Assembly: GCA_030040395.1 (NCBI GenBank) | Contig: JASHTU010000191.1 | Location: forward strand, 1 to 17,305 | From: Acidobacteriaceae bacterium | GTDB taxonomy: Bacteria; Acidobacteriota; Terriglobia; Terriglobales; Acidobacteriaceae | Direction: 5' to 3' | DNA length: 17,305 bases | Shown: positions 1 through 6,748 of the stretch, piece by piece | Numbering within the stretch: the stretch's first letter is position 1 | Layout: every line of letters begins with the position of its first letter | Program-made: the position numbers and the translations under genes | Notes under the pieces: model-generated | Databases searched by the model: none | What the model was told of the DNA's origin: nothing | What the model saw: only the letters and a program-made list of their open reading frames with translations

Positions 1-183
1 AGTTGTTGTGACACTACTTCCGTTCAATCTGTGGATGCAAGTGCAAATCGGTGCATACACTGTGGATTTCACCAGGCTTGGTGCAACTCTTTTCCATGTG
101 CAACTTTCGTGATGCATTCTGGTGGGGTCTGCCTGATTTTTCCGGCGCAAGAAGCGCCCAGCGACACAGCTAGAAGCTGCAAG
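1..183. other. Intergenic sequence, no gene recognised
   Basis: No convincing coding frame is visible. The only pattern is a recurring GTGCA core at 41, 51, 81 and 98, including two exact GTGCAACT octamers (81-88 and 98-105) spaced 17 bp apart. These might be protein-binding half-sites, but nothing downstream supports that. The short open frame starting near 31 runs into the inverted-repeat element at 184, which argues against a gene. Confidence 0.4.
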
Positions 184-497
184 CTAGGGCCTGTTCACCC
201 TACTGGGGTGGTGGCGCCGGGGACCAATTTTTACGAGTTCTAGAAGCGAGGAGGGACAGATACCGGGTGTATCTTAGCGACGAGCGACAACGAAATCGGG
301 AAAATTGGCCCCGGCCCAAAGGGTTGCGGCGAAAATCCGGGGTCCCCAGCGACAGCTTTTCGTCGCTGGGGTGGAAATTGGGCCATACTTCATTCTCGCC
401 CTCGACAGTGGGCCCGCCACAGCCTTCGGGCTCGGCTTCGTCTGGCCCAATTTTCGCTCGCAACGCCATCCACTCCAGTAGTGTGAACAGGCCCTAG
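184..497. mobile_element. MITE-like element with 28-bp terminal inverted repeats
   Basis: The ends at 184-211 and 470-497 are inverted repeats matching at 26 of 28 positions. Both begin CTAGGGCCTGTTCAC when read inward, apart from one substitution near the end of that stretch. CTAG is palindromic, so it could be part of the repeat or a 4-bp target duplication. No transposase is encoded. The centre has a perfect hairpin (CCCCAGCGAC at 344-353 with GTCGCTGGGG at 362-371, 8-nt loop). GAAAATTGG-type blocks near 297 and 446 face each other as subterminal inverted repeats. Size, terminal repeats and lack of coding capacity fit a MITE that an unlinked transposase would mobilise. Open frames cross it on both strands but resemble no protein family. 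The right end touches the long repeat described next. Confidence 0.8.
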
Positions 498-692
498 TCC
501 TCATGAGTCGCCTAGCATCGAGGCATCCGCCATTGCATCGAGAGCGCAGGCAACGCGTTCTCCGGTAGGGTCGCTGGCGTGTCTCCGGCAAGTGAGTCAG
601 GAAAGCGCCGCATGGCTCATTTGTCAAGCCCTCCGCACCCCGCACCCAACGTCATCCCACTCGTTCCAAAAAGAATATTTTTCTTCCCAACC

Positions 693-723
693 TTGCCGGT
701 TATTTCCGCCAAATCGCTACAAT
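693..723 (+). promoter_or_regulatory. Putative promoter inside repeat copy 1
   Basis: TTGCCG (693-698) and TACAAT (718-723) are separated by 19 bp, longer than the ideal 17. An A/T-rich block lies upstream at 668-684. The segment is identical in the second repeat copy while its surroundings vary, and it immediately precedes the conserved hairpins. Start of transcription would be near 731. Prediction from sequence only. Confidence 0.45.
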
Positions 724-730
724 GGTTCTA

Positions 731-896
731 GGGATCAAAACAGAGTGATTCCGTTTCGGAGACGGAGCGGCCCGGGAGTGGTGGCTCAAGGCACAGCCGC
801 CACACCCGGGCCGCCTGCTTTTTGCCCCCCTGCTTTGCGGCCCCTTCGCAGTTAGGCTCAGCCTGCGACTGCACCGAAAACGGGGCAAAACGCCCC
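731..896 (+). ncRNA. Candidate structured RNA in repeat copy 1
   Basis: Several stems follow the promoter-like block. A small hairpin pairs CCGTT (751-755) with GACGG (761-765). A long hairpin spans 767-814: 10 bp, one A/A mismatch, 9 bp, and the loop CAAGGCAC. A third hairpin pairs TCGCAG (846-851) with CTGCGA (863-868). TTTTGCCCC (820-828) can pair with GGGGCAAAA (882-890) and enclose the third hairpin, or GGGGC (882-886) can pair locally with GCCCC (892-896). Against copy 2, all four substitutions in the long hairpin keep pairing as G-U. The third hairpin shows a true G-C to C-G compensatory change. G-U rescue works only for a plus-strand transcript. The ends are guesses, and the RNA family is not recognised. 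Confidence 0.55.
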
Positions 897-981
897 AAGA
901 TGGGCCGTAAGTCCTTATTATTGACGATTTTAGGATCTAACCCCTTTATTATCAATAATTTAGGCCCAGTACTAAGTAGTA

Positions 982-1006
982 TAAGTGATTGCAAACAAAT
1001 CACTTA
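982..1006 (+). other. Perfect 9-bp hairpin near the repeat tail, copy 1
   Basis: TAAGTGATT (982-990) pairs with AATCACTTA (998-1006) around the loop GCAAACA. The identical hairpin is at 6835-6859 in copy 2. There is no U-tract after it, so it is not a standard terminator. It may be part of the element's structured RNA or a DNA-level recognition site. Confidence 0.5.
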
Positions 1007-1085
1007 ACCATGAAAGGGGGAGGGGGTAGGGGGGCTGCGTAACTGAAAAGTAACTGGTAACTGAAAAGTACATGGTCAAACCCCA

Positions 1086-1441
1086 TGGGCCCTGACCCGG
1101 GCGCCAGGTCGCCCCCAAGTTCGCCTAAGGCTTTGATTGCCTCGTCGCCAAGCTGCTGCGCAGCGGACTCGCCCGCCTTCAGAAGCTGTTGCTCGAAGTT
1201 GGAGATTCCGCCGGCATTCACGATGGAATAGGTAAGCGCCGCCGACTCGCTGGGGAGAACCGCGATGTTGGGGATTGACAGGTTCACCTCATATCGCACG
1301 AAATCTGTTCGCGCGGAGCGCTGTCGATACGGAACTCAAGATTCTGATGCCCGGCACTTCGGCAATATCCGGACAAACAGGGACATTGCCGCATCATTCG
1401 AGCTGATGCTTTGCCGAAAGGATGGAATCGCCCAATTTCAT
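1086..1441 (-). pseudogene. Broken small gene downstream of the propeller-like gene
   Basis: An ATG at 1441-1439 overlaps the stop of the upstream gene (ATGA), as in translational coupling, and begins MKLGDSILSAKHQLE before a stop. Protein-like sequence then resumes in shifting frames: AAMSLFVRILP, EVPGIRIL, LEFRIDSAPR, and a long last stretch starting TDFVRYEVNLSIPNIAVLPS and running through SNFEQQLLKAGES and ALGELGGDLAPGSG. At least three or four frame changes are needed to join them. After GSG the frame enters repeat copy 1 at 1085 and ends at 1000, so the original C-terminus has been replaced. I do not recognise the family. The coupling suggests the product worked with the propeller-like protein. 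Assembly error could explain single shifts, but not the repeat junction. Confidence 0.5.
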
Positions 1442-2679
1442 TCCGCACATCCAACCGAGACGGAACTGGATTGGCGATGGCTTTTCTGGCCGATCCCGAC
1501 AACCGTCCATTTCCGGAATGGGATGCAAACCCCTCCGCCGCTTCCGCTGTATTGATATACGAATCCCCCAAAGCCGTCGGCCTGGGTCGTCTGAATAATG
1601 GGTGCATTGGGCGCCTGATTCTGATCCTGCCAGGTCAACTCGAGGGAGACGACTTCATTGGGCGCGAAGGCGAATCCCGTGAGCTGAAGGAGATAGGAGT
1701 CATTCGTGGGGTCAAACAGCTGGAGCGAGGGGATCACTGTTGCCTCCACGGAGGCTGGAGGGGTTTGAGGTGTCGTGGCGAATAATCCGGCCAGAATATG
1801 CGTCCAGGTGTGGCGAAACTCGGTGTAGAGCGCGATTTGGTCGATGGCGCCGTGATTCGTGCGATAGAACTGCCCGATGCCGTTGTTCCTGTCATAGAAC
1901 AGCAGGTCGGTATACTTACCGTCGCTGAAATTCCCCGGCACAATCAGGTCCCAGGTGCTTCTCCACCCGGTATTTGCCTCGAGAAGTTGAATAGTGCCCT
2001 TGTCCACCGAGTAGAAATCCCCGACCAGCCCGGCAGGATCGTAGCAGAGCAGGCCTGTCTGATCGCTGCCGCTAAAGTTGCCCGGAACAATCTGCTTAAA
2101 AGTCGTTTTCCATCCCGAAATCTTGTTTAGCAAAGAGATCGAACCAACCGTCGTGAAGGACAGCGCGTAGAATTCGCCCACCCCGGCTGCGGCGTCATAG
2201 CAGAGTAAGTCCGTCCCGAATGGACCGCCAAAATTACCGGGAACGATTTGTTTCCAGTTGGTGCTCAGGTTGGCGAATCGGTTCTGGAGCGTCAGCCATG
2301 GGCTGCCAGGGGACAAGGTATAAGCTTCGAGGACACCCTGGACCGCATCGTAGAAGAGTATATAGTTGTTCGCGCTCGAGACTACGATCTGACTCCAGCC
2401 TGGGCGCCAATTGGGAATTTCGTGAAGGAGGGTCTCTTCTCCGCCACCGTATATAGTTCTCACGATGATCTCCTTTATCCGGACAGTCCCTGAGACTGCG
2501 TCGTAAAGGATGAGCTGACTTATGCTATTGCCAGTAACAAAAAAAGTTCCATTTACAAGATGCGTCCAGTTTATGCCCCAGTCGATTTCGTAACGTTGGC
2601 GGTCCATCGAACCGTTCTTGGTCAGGTACACATCGACTACACCATCGGATCCCTCATAGAACAGAAGGTCGGAGTACAT
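1438..2679 (-). CDS. Propeller-like repeat protein with C-terminal Ig-like domain
   Basis: The 413-residue protein is built of six imperfect repeats of about 50 residues (roughly 1-295). Their shared pattern is DLLxYDxxxGxGxFY, a GxIxLL strand, a GWxxTWxxIVPGNF strand and a variable turn. This is the look of tachylectin/FG-GAP-type beta-propeller blades, one per repeat. Residues about 303-413 form a different beta-rich domain (IPSLQLFD, VVSLELTWQD, KWTVVGIGQKS, SSVSVGC), probably Ig-like. There is no N-terminal signal peptide or membrane helix, which is unusual for such a protein; the ATG is preceded by GGGAGGAAAGC, so the start is well supported. Binding of carbohydrate or protein is a family-level guess. 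The next gene downstream overlaps its stop codon but is broken. Confidence 0.75.
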   Translation of the reverse strand: MYSDLLFYEGSDGVVDVYLTKNGSMDRQRYEIDWGINWTHLVNGTFFVTGNSISQLILYDAVSGTVRIKEIIVRTIYGGGEETLLHEIPNWRPGWSQIVVSSANNYILFYDAVQGVLEAYTLSPGSPWLTLQNRFANLSTNWKQIVPGNFGGPFGTDLLCYDAAAGVGEFYALSFTTVGSISLLNKISGWKTTFKQIVPGNFSGSDQTGLLCYDPAGLVGDFYSVDKGTIQLLEANTGWRSTWDLIVPGNFSDGKYTDLLFYDRNNGIGQFYRTNHGAIDQIALYTEFRHTWTHILAGLFATTPQTPPASVEATVIPSLQLFDPTNDSYLLQLTGFAFAPNEVVSLELTWQDQNQAPNAPIIQTTQADGFGGFVYQYSGSGGGVCIPFRKWTVVGIGQKSHRQSSSVSVGCAE

Positions 2680-2796
2680 GCTTTCCTCCCATCATGAATA
2701 GTTGTCTACTCATTGGTCGGTTTACGCGTAGCCGGGGCTTATTTCAATCGAGCGGACTCACGGATACCTTCCAGAGAGCAGCGCAGGACTATTGGG
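2680..2796. other. Upstream region of the propeller-like gene
   Basis: This is non-coding as far as I can tell. It contains the Shine-Dalgarno GGGAGG on the minus strand just before 2679. It should also hold the promoter of the 1438-2679 gene, but no clear -35/-10 pair stands out. Confidence 0.35.
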
Positions 2797-2969
2797 TCAC
2801 TTTTTGACGACACCGTCGATCGGCACTGTCCCGAAGTGAGTCACTGCAGGTCCTCCGAACACCAGCGTAATGTTCGAATAAGGCACTGAGTATCGGGTGT
2901 CGTCTCCTCCGGTCACGCAAACCTGCAGGGTAGATGACGGCGGGCCAGCGTGGACAGCCGCCGTACTAG
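2797..2969 (-). pseudogene. C-terminal remnant of an unidentified protein
   Basis: On the minus strand a frame ending with TGA at 2799-2797 reads as plausible protein. It includes AAVHAGPPSSTLQVCVTGGD, then TRYSVPYSNITLVFGGP and HFGTVPIDGVVKK. The frame is closed by a stop about 20 bp upstream, and there is no start codon with a ribosome site. The ~55 residues are therefore most likely the tail of a decayed gene or of a frameshifted extension of the preceding gene. The beta-strand-like alternation of residues suggests a secreted beta-sandwich domain. No family is recognised. Confidence 0.35.
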
Positions 2970-3541
2970 GGTTCGGTCAGGCTGTCGTTCAGACGTGTGC
3001 CGACCACGTCGATGCACTTGGTTAAGTAGATGGCGCCCGAAGAATTGAAATACTCCGACATAACTTGCGCCGTAAAGCCGTTCTCATCGTCGAGTGCGAT
3101 GGCGCCGAAAGATTTCAGCGTCCCCGGAACGTATGGACTTGTGGTGGGAGGATCGACGATCAGGGCCTCGAAAACGTCCCCGTAAGTGCGGTCGTCGGTC
3201 TTCCACCAATAGCCGTGGCCAGGAGTATCGTATCCAAACAATGTGTTATTGAAGGTATTGGTCAAAGTGCCGTCGCCCGTGAAAGTGACGAGGCCCTGAA
3301 ACGGCGCGGCGGGTGTCCCGGTTGTGACATCGGGGCAGTCGACGGGGGTCAGCTGCAAGCGCCAGGTACCCACCAGGCCTTGCGGTTCATGCCAGTCCCC
3401 ACTGGCCCTTACTCGGACAACGAAGCCCAATGCAAGGAGGCTTACTAGAACCACGGCTGCTGAAACAGACACGCCCTTCTTGCTAAACAGGGTTCTTCCA
3501 GACATTATGTGCTGAGCGAAACTCAGGATTTTGCGGTTCAT
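2966..3541 (-). CDS. Small secreted or membrane-anchored protein, unknown function
   Basis: The protein has 191 residues from ATG 3541-3539, chosen because GGAGA lies about 7 nt upstream. The frame stays open further 5' to 3676, but that extension is Arg-rich and has no homologue-like features. Residues about 24-44 are a hydrophobic segment (VSVSAAVVLVSLLALGFVV) followed by RVRASGDW, giving an atypically long signal peptide with a likely cut after VRA, or a membrane anchor. The mature part starts WHEPQGLVGTWRLQLTPVDC and is rich in Thr, Gly and aromatic residues (FQGLVTFTGDGTLTNTF). This looks like a lipocalin-type beta barrel, a fold impression and not a family match. It is transcribed divergently from the large regulator at 3839, with 297 bp between the starts. 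Confidence 0.65.
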   Translation of the reverse strand: MNRKILSFAQHIMSGRTLFSKKGVSVSAAVVLVSLLALGFVVRVRASGDWHEPQGLVGTWRLQLTPVDCPDVTTGTPAAPFQGLVTFTGDGTLTNTFNNTLFGYDTPGHGYWWKTDDRTYGDVFEALIVDPPTTSPYVPGTLKSFGAIALDDENGFTAQVMSEYFNSSGAIYLTKCIDVVGTRLNDSLTEP

Positions 3542-3759
3542 AACAAGTCTCCGGTGTTGGGATCGGCAGCGGTCTTGCCGTGAAGCTATGAGGCCGCCGT
3601 GGAGCCGACTGCGGGAGGCTGGATCCACGATCGGCGCGAGAGGAGCCGGGCGAAACCGCGCCTGAACTGCAGACACTCTGGTGCGTGCGGCGGGGCGCGG
3701 TCAACCGGCAAGACGCGGAATTGTGGGACTTTCCTCGACTTGTCGTCGATTGTCGCGTT

Positions 3760-3793
3760 TTGCCGTGCCCCCGACGGCGGACCACGCTACAAT
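3760..3793 (+). promoter_or_regulatory. Possible promoter of the HTH-propeller regulator
   Basis: A -10-like TACAAT (3788-3793) lies about 45 bp before the proposed GTG start, in the context CGCTACAAT that is also used in the repeat's promoter-like block. A TTGCCG at 3760-3765 is 22 bp upstream, too far for an ideal -35. Only the -10 is moderately convincing. Confidence 0.35.
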
Positions 3794-3838
3794 TCGATTC
3801 GCAGGTTCGTCGCAACCGGGAACTGTTCAGGAGGGAGT

Positions 3839-5923
3839 GTGGGCGACCTATCCCCTGGCACGGCGCCGTCCGTGAGAATTTCCGAAGACCGCCTGAATTC
3901 GTGGAAAGAAATTGCGGCATATCTCAACCGCGACGTGAGGACGGTCCAACGCTGGGAGAAGCGGGAGGGCATGCCCGTCCACCGGCATCTCCACGACAGC
4001 AAGGGTTCGGTCTACGCCTCCCGGGCGGAGTTGGATGCGTGGACGCTCAGCCGGGATCTTCGAGCAGCGCAGGAACAGGAGAATGGCAACGCCGCCCCCT
4101 CGGCCGATCCCACGGCGCCGCCGCCTCAACCTGAGATATCAATCTCCGGAAGCAAGACCAAGACCTTAACTAGGAACTTCCGAACCAGATGGAAGTTTGG
4201 CTTGTCACTGGCAGTGGCGGCAGCCGCGCTGGCGATCGGCGCCTATCTCTGGCTCCAGAGGAAGGAGTATTTCTGGCGAAATCCCATCGCAAACGCGAAA
4301 TTTCAGACCGTCACAGACTTCGACGGAGTCGAGCAGGCCGCTGCCATATCACGCGATGGCCATTTCGTCGCGTTTCTGTCCGACCTGGATGGACAGATGG
4401 ATGTCTGGGTCACCCAGGTCGGTTCAGGACAGTTACACAATTTGACTCGCGGAAGCGCGTCAGATCTCGCCAATCCATCGATCCGCACGTTGGGGTTCTC
4501 GCCCGATGGGTCTTTGGTTACGTTTTGGACCCGCAAGCAGGAGAGCCCGAATGACATCAGCGTCTGGGGAGCGCCGACGCTGGGCGGACAACCGCGTCTT
4601 TACCTTGAAGGAGTGGCAGAATTCGACTGGTCGCGCGACGGCTCCCGGCTTGTGTGCCACACGCCCGGTCCCGGAGACCCGATGTATGTGTCAGACGGCA
4701 ATCTTCAACCAGGGGCGCGGCCCATCTTCACAGGGCCTGCCGGACTCCACTCTCACTTTCCCTTGTGGTCACCTGACAACGCCTTCATCTACTTCGTCCA
4801 GGGAACCCCTCCAGACAAATTGGACGTCTGGCGCATCCCTTCAACTGGCGGAACTCCTGAGCGGATTACTTCCTACAATGGGCGCGTGACCTACCCGGTT
4901 TTGTTGAACCGGCACACTCTGCTGTACCTCGCCAGCGATCCCGACGGCGCGGGACCGTGGCTCTACAGCATGGACGTCGAGCGCCGCGTTCCCCACAGGC
5001 TTACCTCTGGCCTTGACCGGTACACCTCGCTGGCCGCCAGCGCGGACGGTCGCCGCCTGGTTGCCACACTCGCAAGTTCAAAGAGCACACTCTGGCATTT
5101 GCAGATCGCCGATTCGCCTGCTGAGGCATCGCGGGCGGCTCCAATTTCGCTGACGACCGGAACAGGATTCTCCCCAAGACTGGGCGCAAACTATCTTCTG
5201 TACGTTTCTGCCACCGGCACGAGCGGGAGTATCTGGAGGCTCGCCAATGAAACTAACACAGAATTGTGGAACGGTCAGGGAGCGCGAATCTTTGGAGGCC
5301 CTGCAATCTCTCCTGATGGACAAAATATTGCGTTCTCGGTCCACCAAAATGGGCGAACGCTTTTGTACGTGATGCAGCGCGACGGCACGCATGCGCGGGT
5401 TGTAACTGATGCACTCGAACTGCAGGGCGATCCAACGTGGACACCCGACGGCCAATCGATCACTTCTGCGGTGATCGATCACGGTGTCTCGCGCCTCTTC
5501 CGCGTGCCCCTCCATGGCCGCTCCCCAGCTCCCTTTGTCCAGGATTACTCGGTCGATCCAACGTGGGCTCCCGATGGCCGCTTCGTTGTCTACTCGGGAC
5601 CCGACATCGGAACCACGTTTTCGGTGAAAGCCGTCACAGCCGAGGGTGCATCCTATTCCCTGCCGGCTCTAACTCTGACTCGTGGAGCTCGACACCTGGT
5701 CTTCCTGCCTGGAGGACACACACTCGTCGCCCTCCGAGGAGAGATCCAACATAAGGATCTCTGGCTCATTGACCTGGACACTGGTGTCGAACGGCAACTG
5801 ACCAATCTCCCTCCGGAATTCAATATTCAAGACTTCGACATCTCCCCAGACGGGCATGAAGTTGTTCTCGAACGGGTGCAGGAGCGCTCGGATATTGAAG
5901 TGCTGGATCTGCCCTCCTCATAG
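3839..5923 (+). CDS. Membrane-anchored HTH regulator with TolB/WD40-like propeller
   Basis: I start at GTG 3839 because AGGAGG (3829-3834) precedes it and the conserved N-terminus (VRISEDRLNSWKEIAAYL) follows closely; a GTG at 3872 is the alternative. The frame is open further upstream without homology. The product has about 694 residues. Residues 12-70 are an excisionase/MerR-like winged HTH (WKEIAAYLNRDVRTVQRWEK, then SVYASRAELDAW). Next come a Pro/Ala-rich linker and one membrane helix (about 118-139, LSLAVAAAALAIGAYLWL). About 550 residues of PD40/WD40-like blades follow, with recurring SPDG-type turns (FSPDGSLVTF, SPDGQNIAFS, TPDGQSI, APDGRFVVYS, SPDGHEVVLE). The propeller should be periplasmic and the HTH cytoplasmic, a one-component CadC-like arrangement common in Acidobacteriota. 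The ligand and target genes are unknown. Confidence 0.88.
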   Translation: MGDLSPGTAPSVRISEDRLNSWKEIAAYLNRDVRTVQRWEKREGMPVHRHLHDSKGSVYASRAELDAWTLSRDLRAAQEQENGNAAPSADPTAPPPQPEISISGSKTKTLTRNFRTRWKFGLSLAVAAAALAIGAYLWLQRKEYFWRNPIANAKFQTVTDFDGVEQAAAISRDGHFVAFLSDLDGQMDVWVTQVGSGQLHNLTRGSASDLANPSIRTLGFSPDGSLVTFWTRKQESPNDISVWGAPTLGGQPRLYLEGVAEFDWSRDGSRLVCHTPGPGDPMYVSDGNLQPGARPIFTGPAGLHSHFPLWSPDNAFIYFVQGTPPDKLDVWRIPSTGGTPERITSYNGRVTYPVLLNRHTLLYLASDPDGAGPWLYSMDVERRVPHRLTSGLDRYTSLAASADGRRLVATLASSKSTLWHLQIADSPAEASRAAPISLTTGTGFSPRLGANYLLYVSATGTSGSIWRLANETNTELWNGQGARIFGGPAISPDGQNIAFSVHQNGRTLLYVMQRDGTHARVVTDALELQGDPTWTPDGQSITSAVIDHGVSRLFRVPLHGRSPAPFVQDYSVDPTWAPDGRFVVYSGPDIGTTFSVKAVTAEGASYSLPALTLTRGARHLVFLPGGHTLVALRGEIQHKDLWLIDLDTGVERQLTNLPPEFNIQDFDISPDGHEVVLERVQERSDIEVLDLPSS

Positions 5924-6082
5924 TCTGATTCCTCGCTGCTCAATCCTCATAAGCTGGCCGGGGTCGGTTTTTGTTTCAACTAACGACAGGGCGCGCCACG
6001 CCGTCCAATCCATTCTGGACGAATAATCGGCCATACTTACGTTTCAAAGGTCCGCACGAAAGCTCTCCTGCACTCAATGCAC
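5924..6082. other. Intergenic region downstream of the regulator
   Basis: No gene or convincing terminator is seen. The segment separates the regulator's stop from a convergent gene remnant. Confidence 0.4.
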
Positions 6083-6328
6083 TCATTCCCAAAGGCTTGC
6101 GATGAATTTGAGGGCCACAGTAAAGATAGCTCGCTCATCATGGCCTCTATCGTTGCGATGCGGGAACACTCGCCCTGATCCGGTCTTGAGCACAACCACG
6201 ATGCAATCTTCGAAGATAATCGAAAGCCCCAACAGATCCACATAGAATGCTTTACTTTTGCCGCCCCTTGGCCCACCTGCGAAGGCGCCTCCGGAGTTGA
6301 TGTATAGAAATTGAACCGAATCGCCAAG
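6083..6328 (-). pseudogene. Coding-like remnant next to repeat copy 2
   Basis: A minus-strand frame ending at TGA 6085-6083 stays open for 81 codons and reads like protein: VQFLYINSGGAFAGGPRGGK, KAFYVDLLGLSIIFEDCIVV, FPHRNDRGHDERAIFTVALK. It has no start codon: an in-frame TGA lies at 6331-6329, only 21 bp from the left edge of the repeat at 6352. The simplest reading is the 3' part of a gene that lost its 5' end during the rearrangement that placed the repeat. Another minus-strand frame over the same DNA starts at ATG 6336 but reads less like protein. No family is recognised. Confidence 0.35.
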
Positions 6329-6547
6329 TCACGCATTATGAGGCAAGATAGGTCCTCAAAAGTCGCCTAGCATCGAGGCATCCGCCATTGCATCGAGAGC
6401 GCAGGCAACGCGTTCTTCGGTAGGGTCGCCGGCGCGTCTGCGGCAAGTGAGTCAGGAAAGCGCCGCATCGCTCATTTGTCAAGCCCTCCGCACCCCGCAC
6501 TCAAGCTCATCCCACTCGTTCCAAGCAGAATATTTTTCTCCCCAACC

Positions 6548-6578
6548 TTGCCGGTTATTTCCGCCAAATCGCTACAAT
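6548..6578 (+). promoter_or_regulatory. Putative promoter inside repeat copy 2
   Basis: TTGCCG (6548-6553), a 19-bp spacer and TACAAT (6573-6578) are identical to the block in copy 1. The upstream A/T tract differs slightly. Transcription would start near 6586 and read into the conserved hairpins. Confidence 0.45.
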
Positions 6579-6585
6579 GGTTTTA

Positions 6586-6748
6586 GGGATCAAAACTGAG
6601 TGATTCCGTTTCGGAGACGGGGCGGCTCGGGAGTGGTGGCTCAAGGCACGGCCGCCATCCCCCGGGCCGTCTGCTTTTTGCCCCTGCTATGCGGCCCCTT
6701 CCCAGACACCTCTGCCTGGGGTGGCGCCAAAAGCGGGGCAAAACGCCC
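6586..6748 (+). ncRNA. Candidate structured RNA in repeat copy 2
   Basis: This matches the candidate RNA of copy 1. The long hairpin runs from 6622 to 6670, with the same loop CAAGGCAC (6642-6649). Relative to copy 1 its stem has U-G at 6627/6665, G-U at 6633/6658, U-G at 6641/6650 and G-U at 6622/6670, each replacing a Watson-Crick pair; the internal mismatch becomes A against CC. The third hairpin pairs TCCCAG (6700-6705) with CTGGGG (6716-6721), where copy 1 has TCGCAG and CTGCGA. TTTTGCCCC (6676-6684) can again pair with GGGGCAAAA (6735-6743). Ends are approximate, and no Rfam family is recognised by eye. Confidence 0.55.

Larger units (their letters stand above)
497..1085 (+). repeat. 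Long dispersed direct repeat, copy 1
   Basis: This segment aligns along its whole length with 6352-6936, starting at GTCCTCA and ending at CATGGTCAAACCCCA. The two copies are in the same orientation, about 5.86 kb apart. The best conserved parts are the first ~80 bp, the promoter-like block around 690-725 and the tail from 905 to 1085. Around 845-880 they diverge strongly in sequence but keep a stem. No terminal inverted repeats or target duplications are evident, so this is not a simple IS. The right end has two tandem 18-bp units beginning GTAACTGAAAAGTA (1039 and 1057). The short frames open in both copies differ only by non-synonymous changes in the tail, so I read the element as non-coding. 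Its left edge is fused to the MITE. Its right edge lies inside a broken minus-strand gene. Confidence 0.9.

Noticed and set aside
200..497. Open frames across the MITE on both strands
   Set aside because: They run through terminal inverted repeats and the central hairpin, have no ribosome sites and no family-like motifs; the element explains the sequence better.
822..1007. Short frame in the long repeat that is open in both copies (ending in SDCKQIT)
   Set aside because: In the well-conserved tail the changes between the copies (T to K, P to L, P to L) are all non-synonymous. The opposite-strand frame also shows only non-synonymous changes there. This is not the pattern of protein selection.
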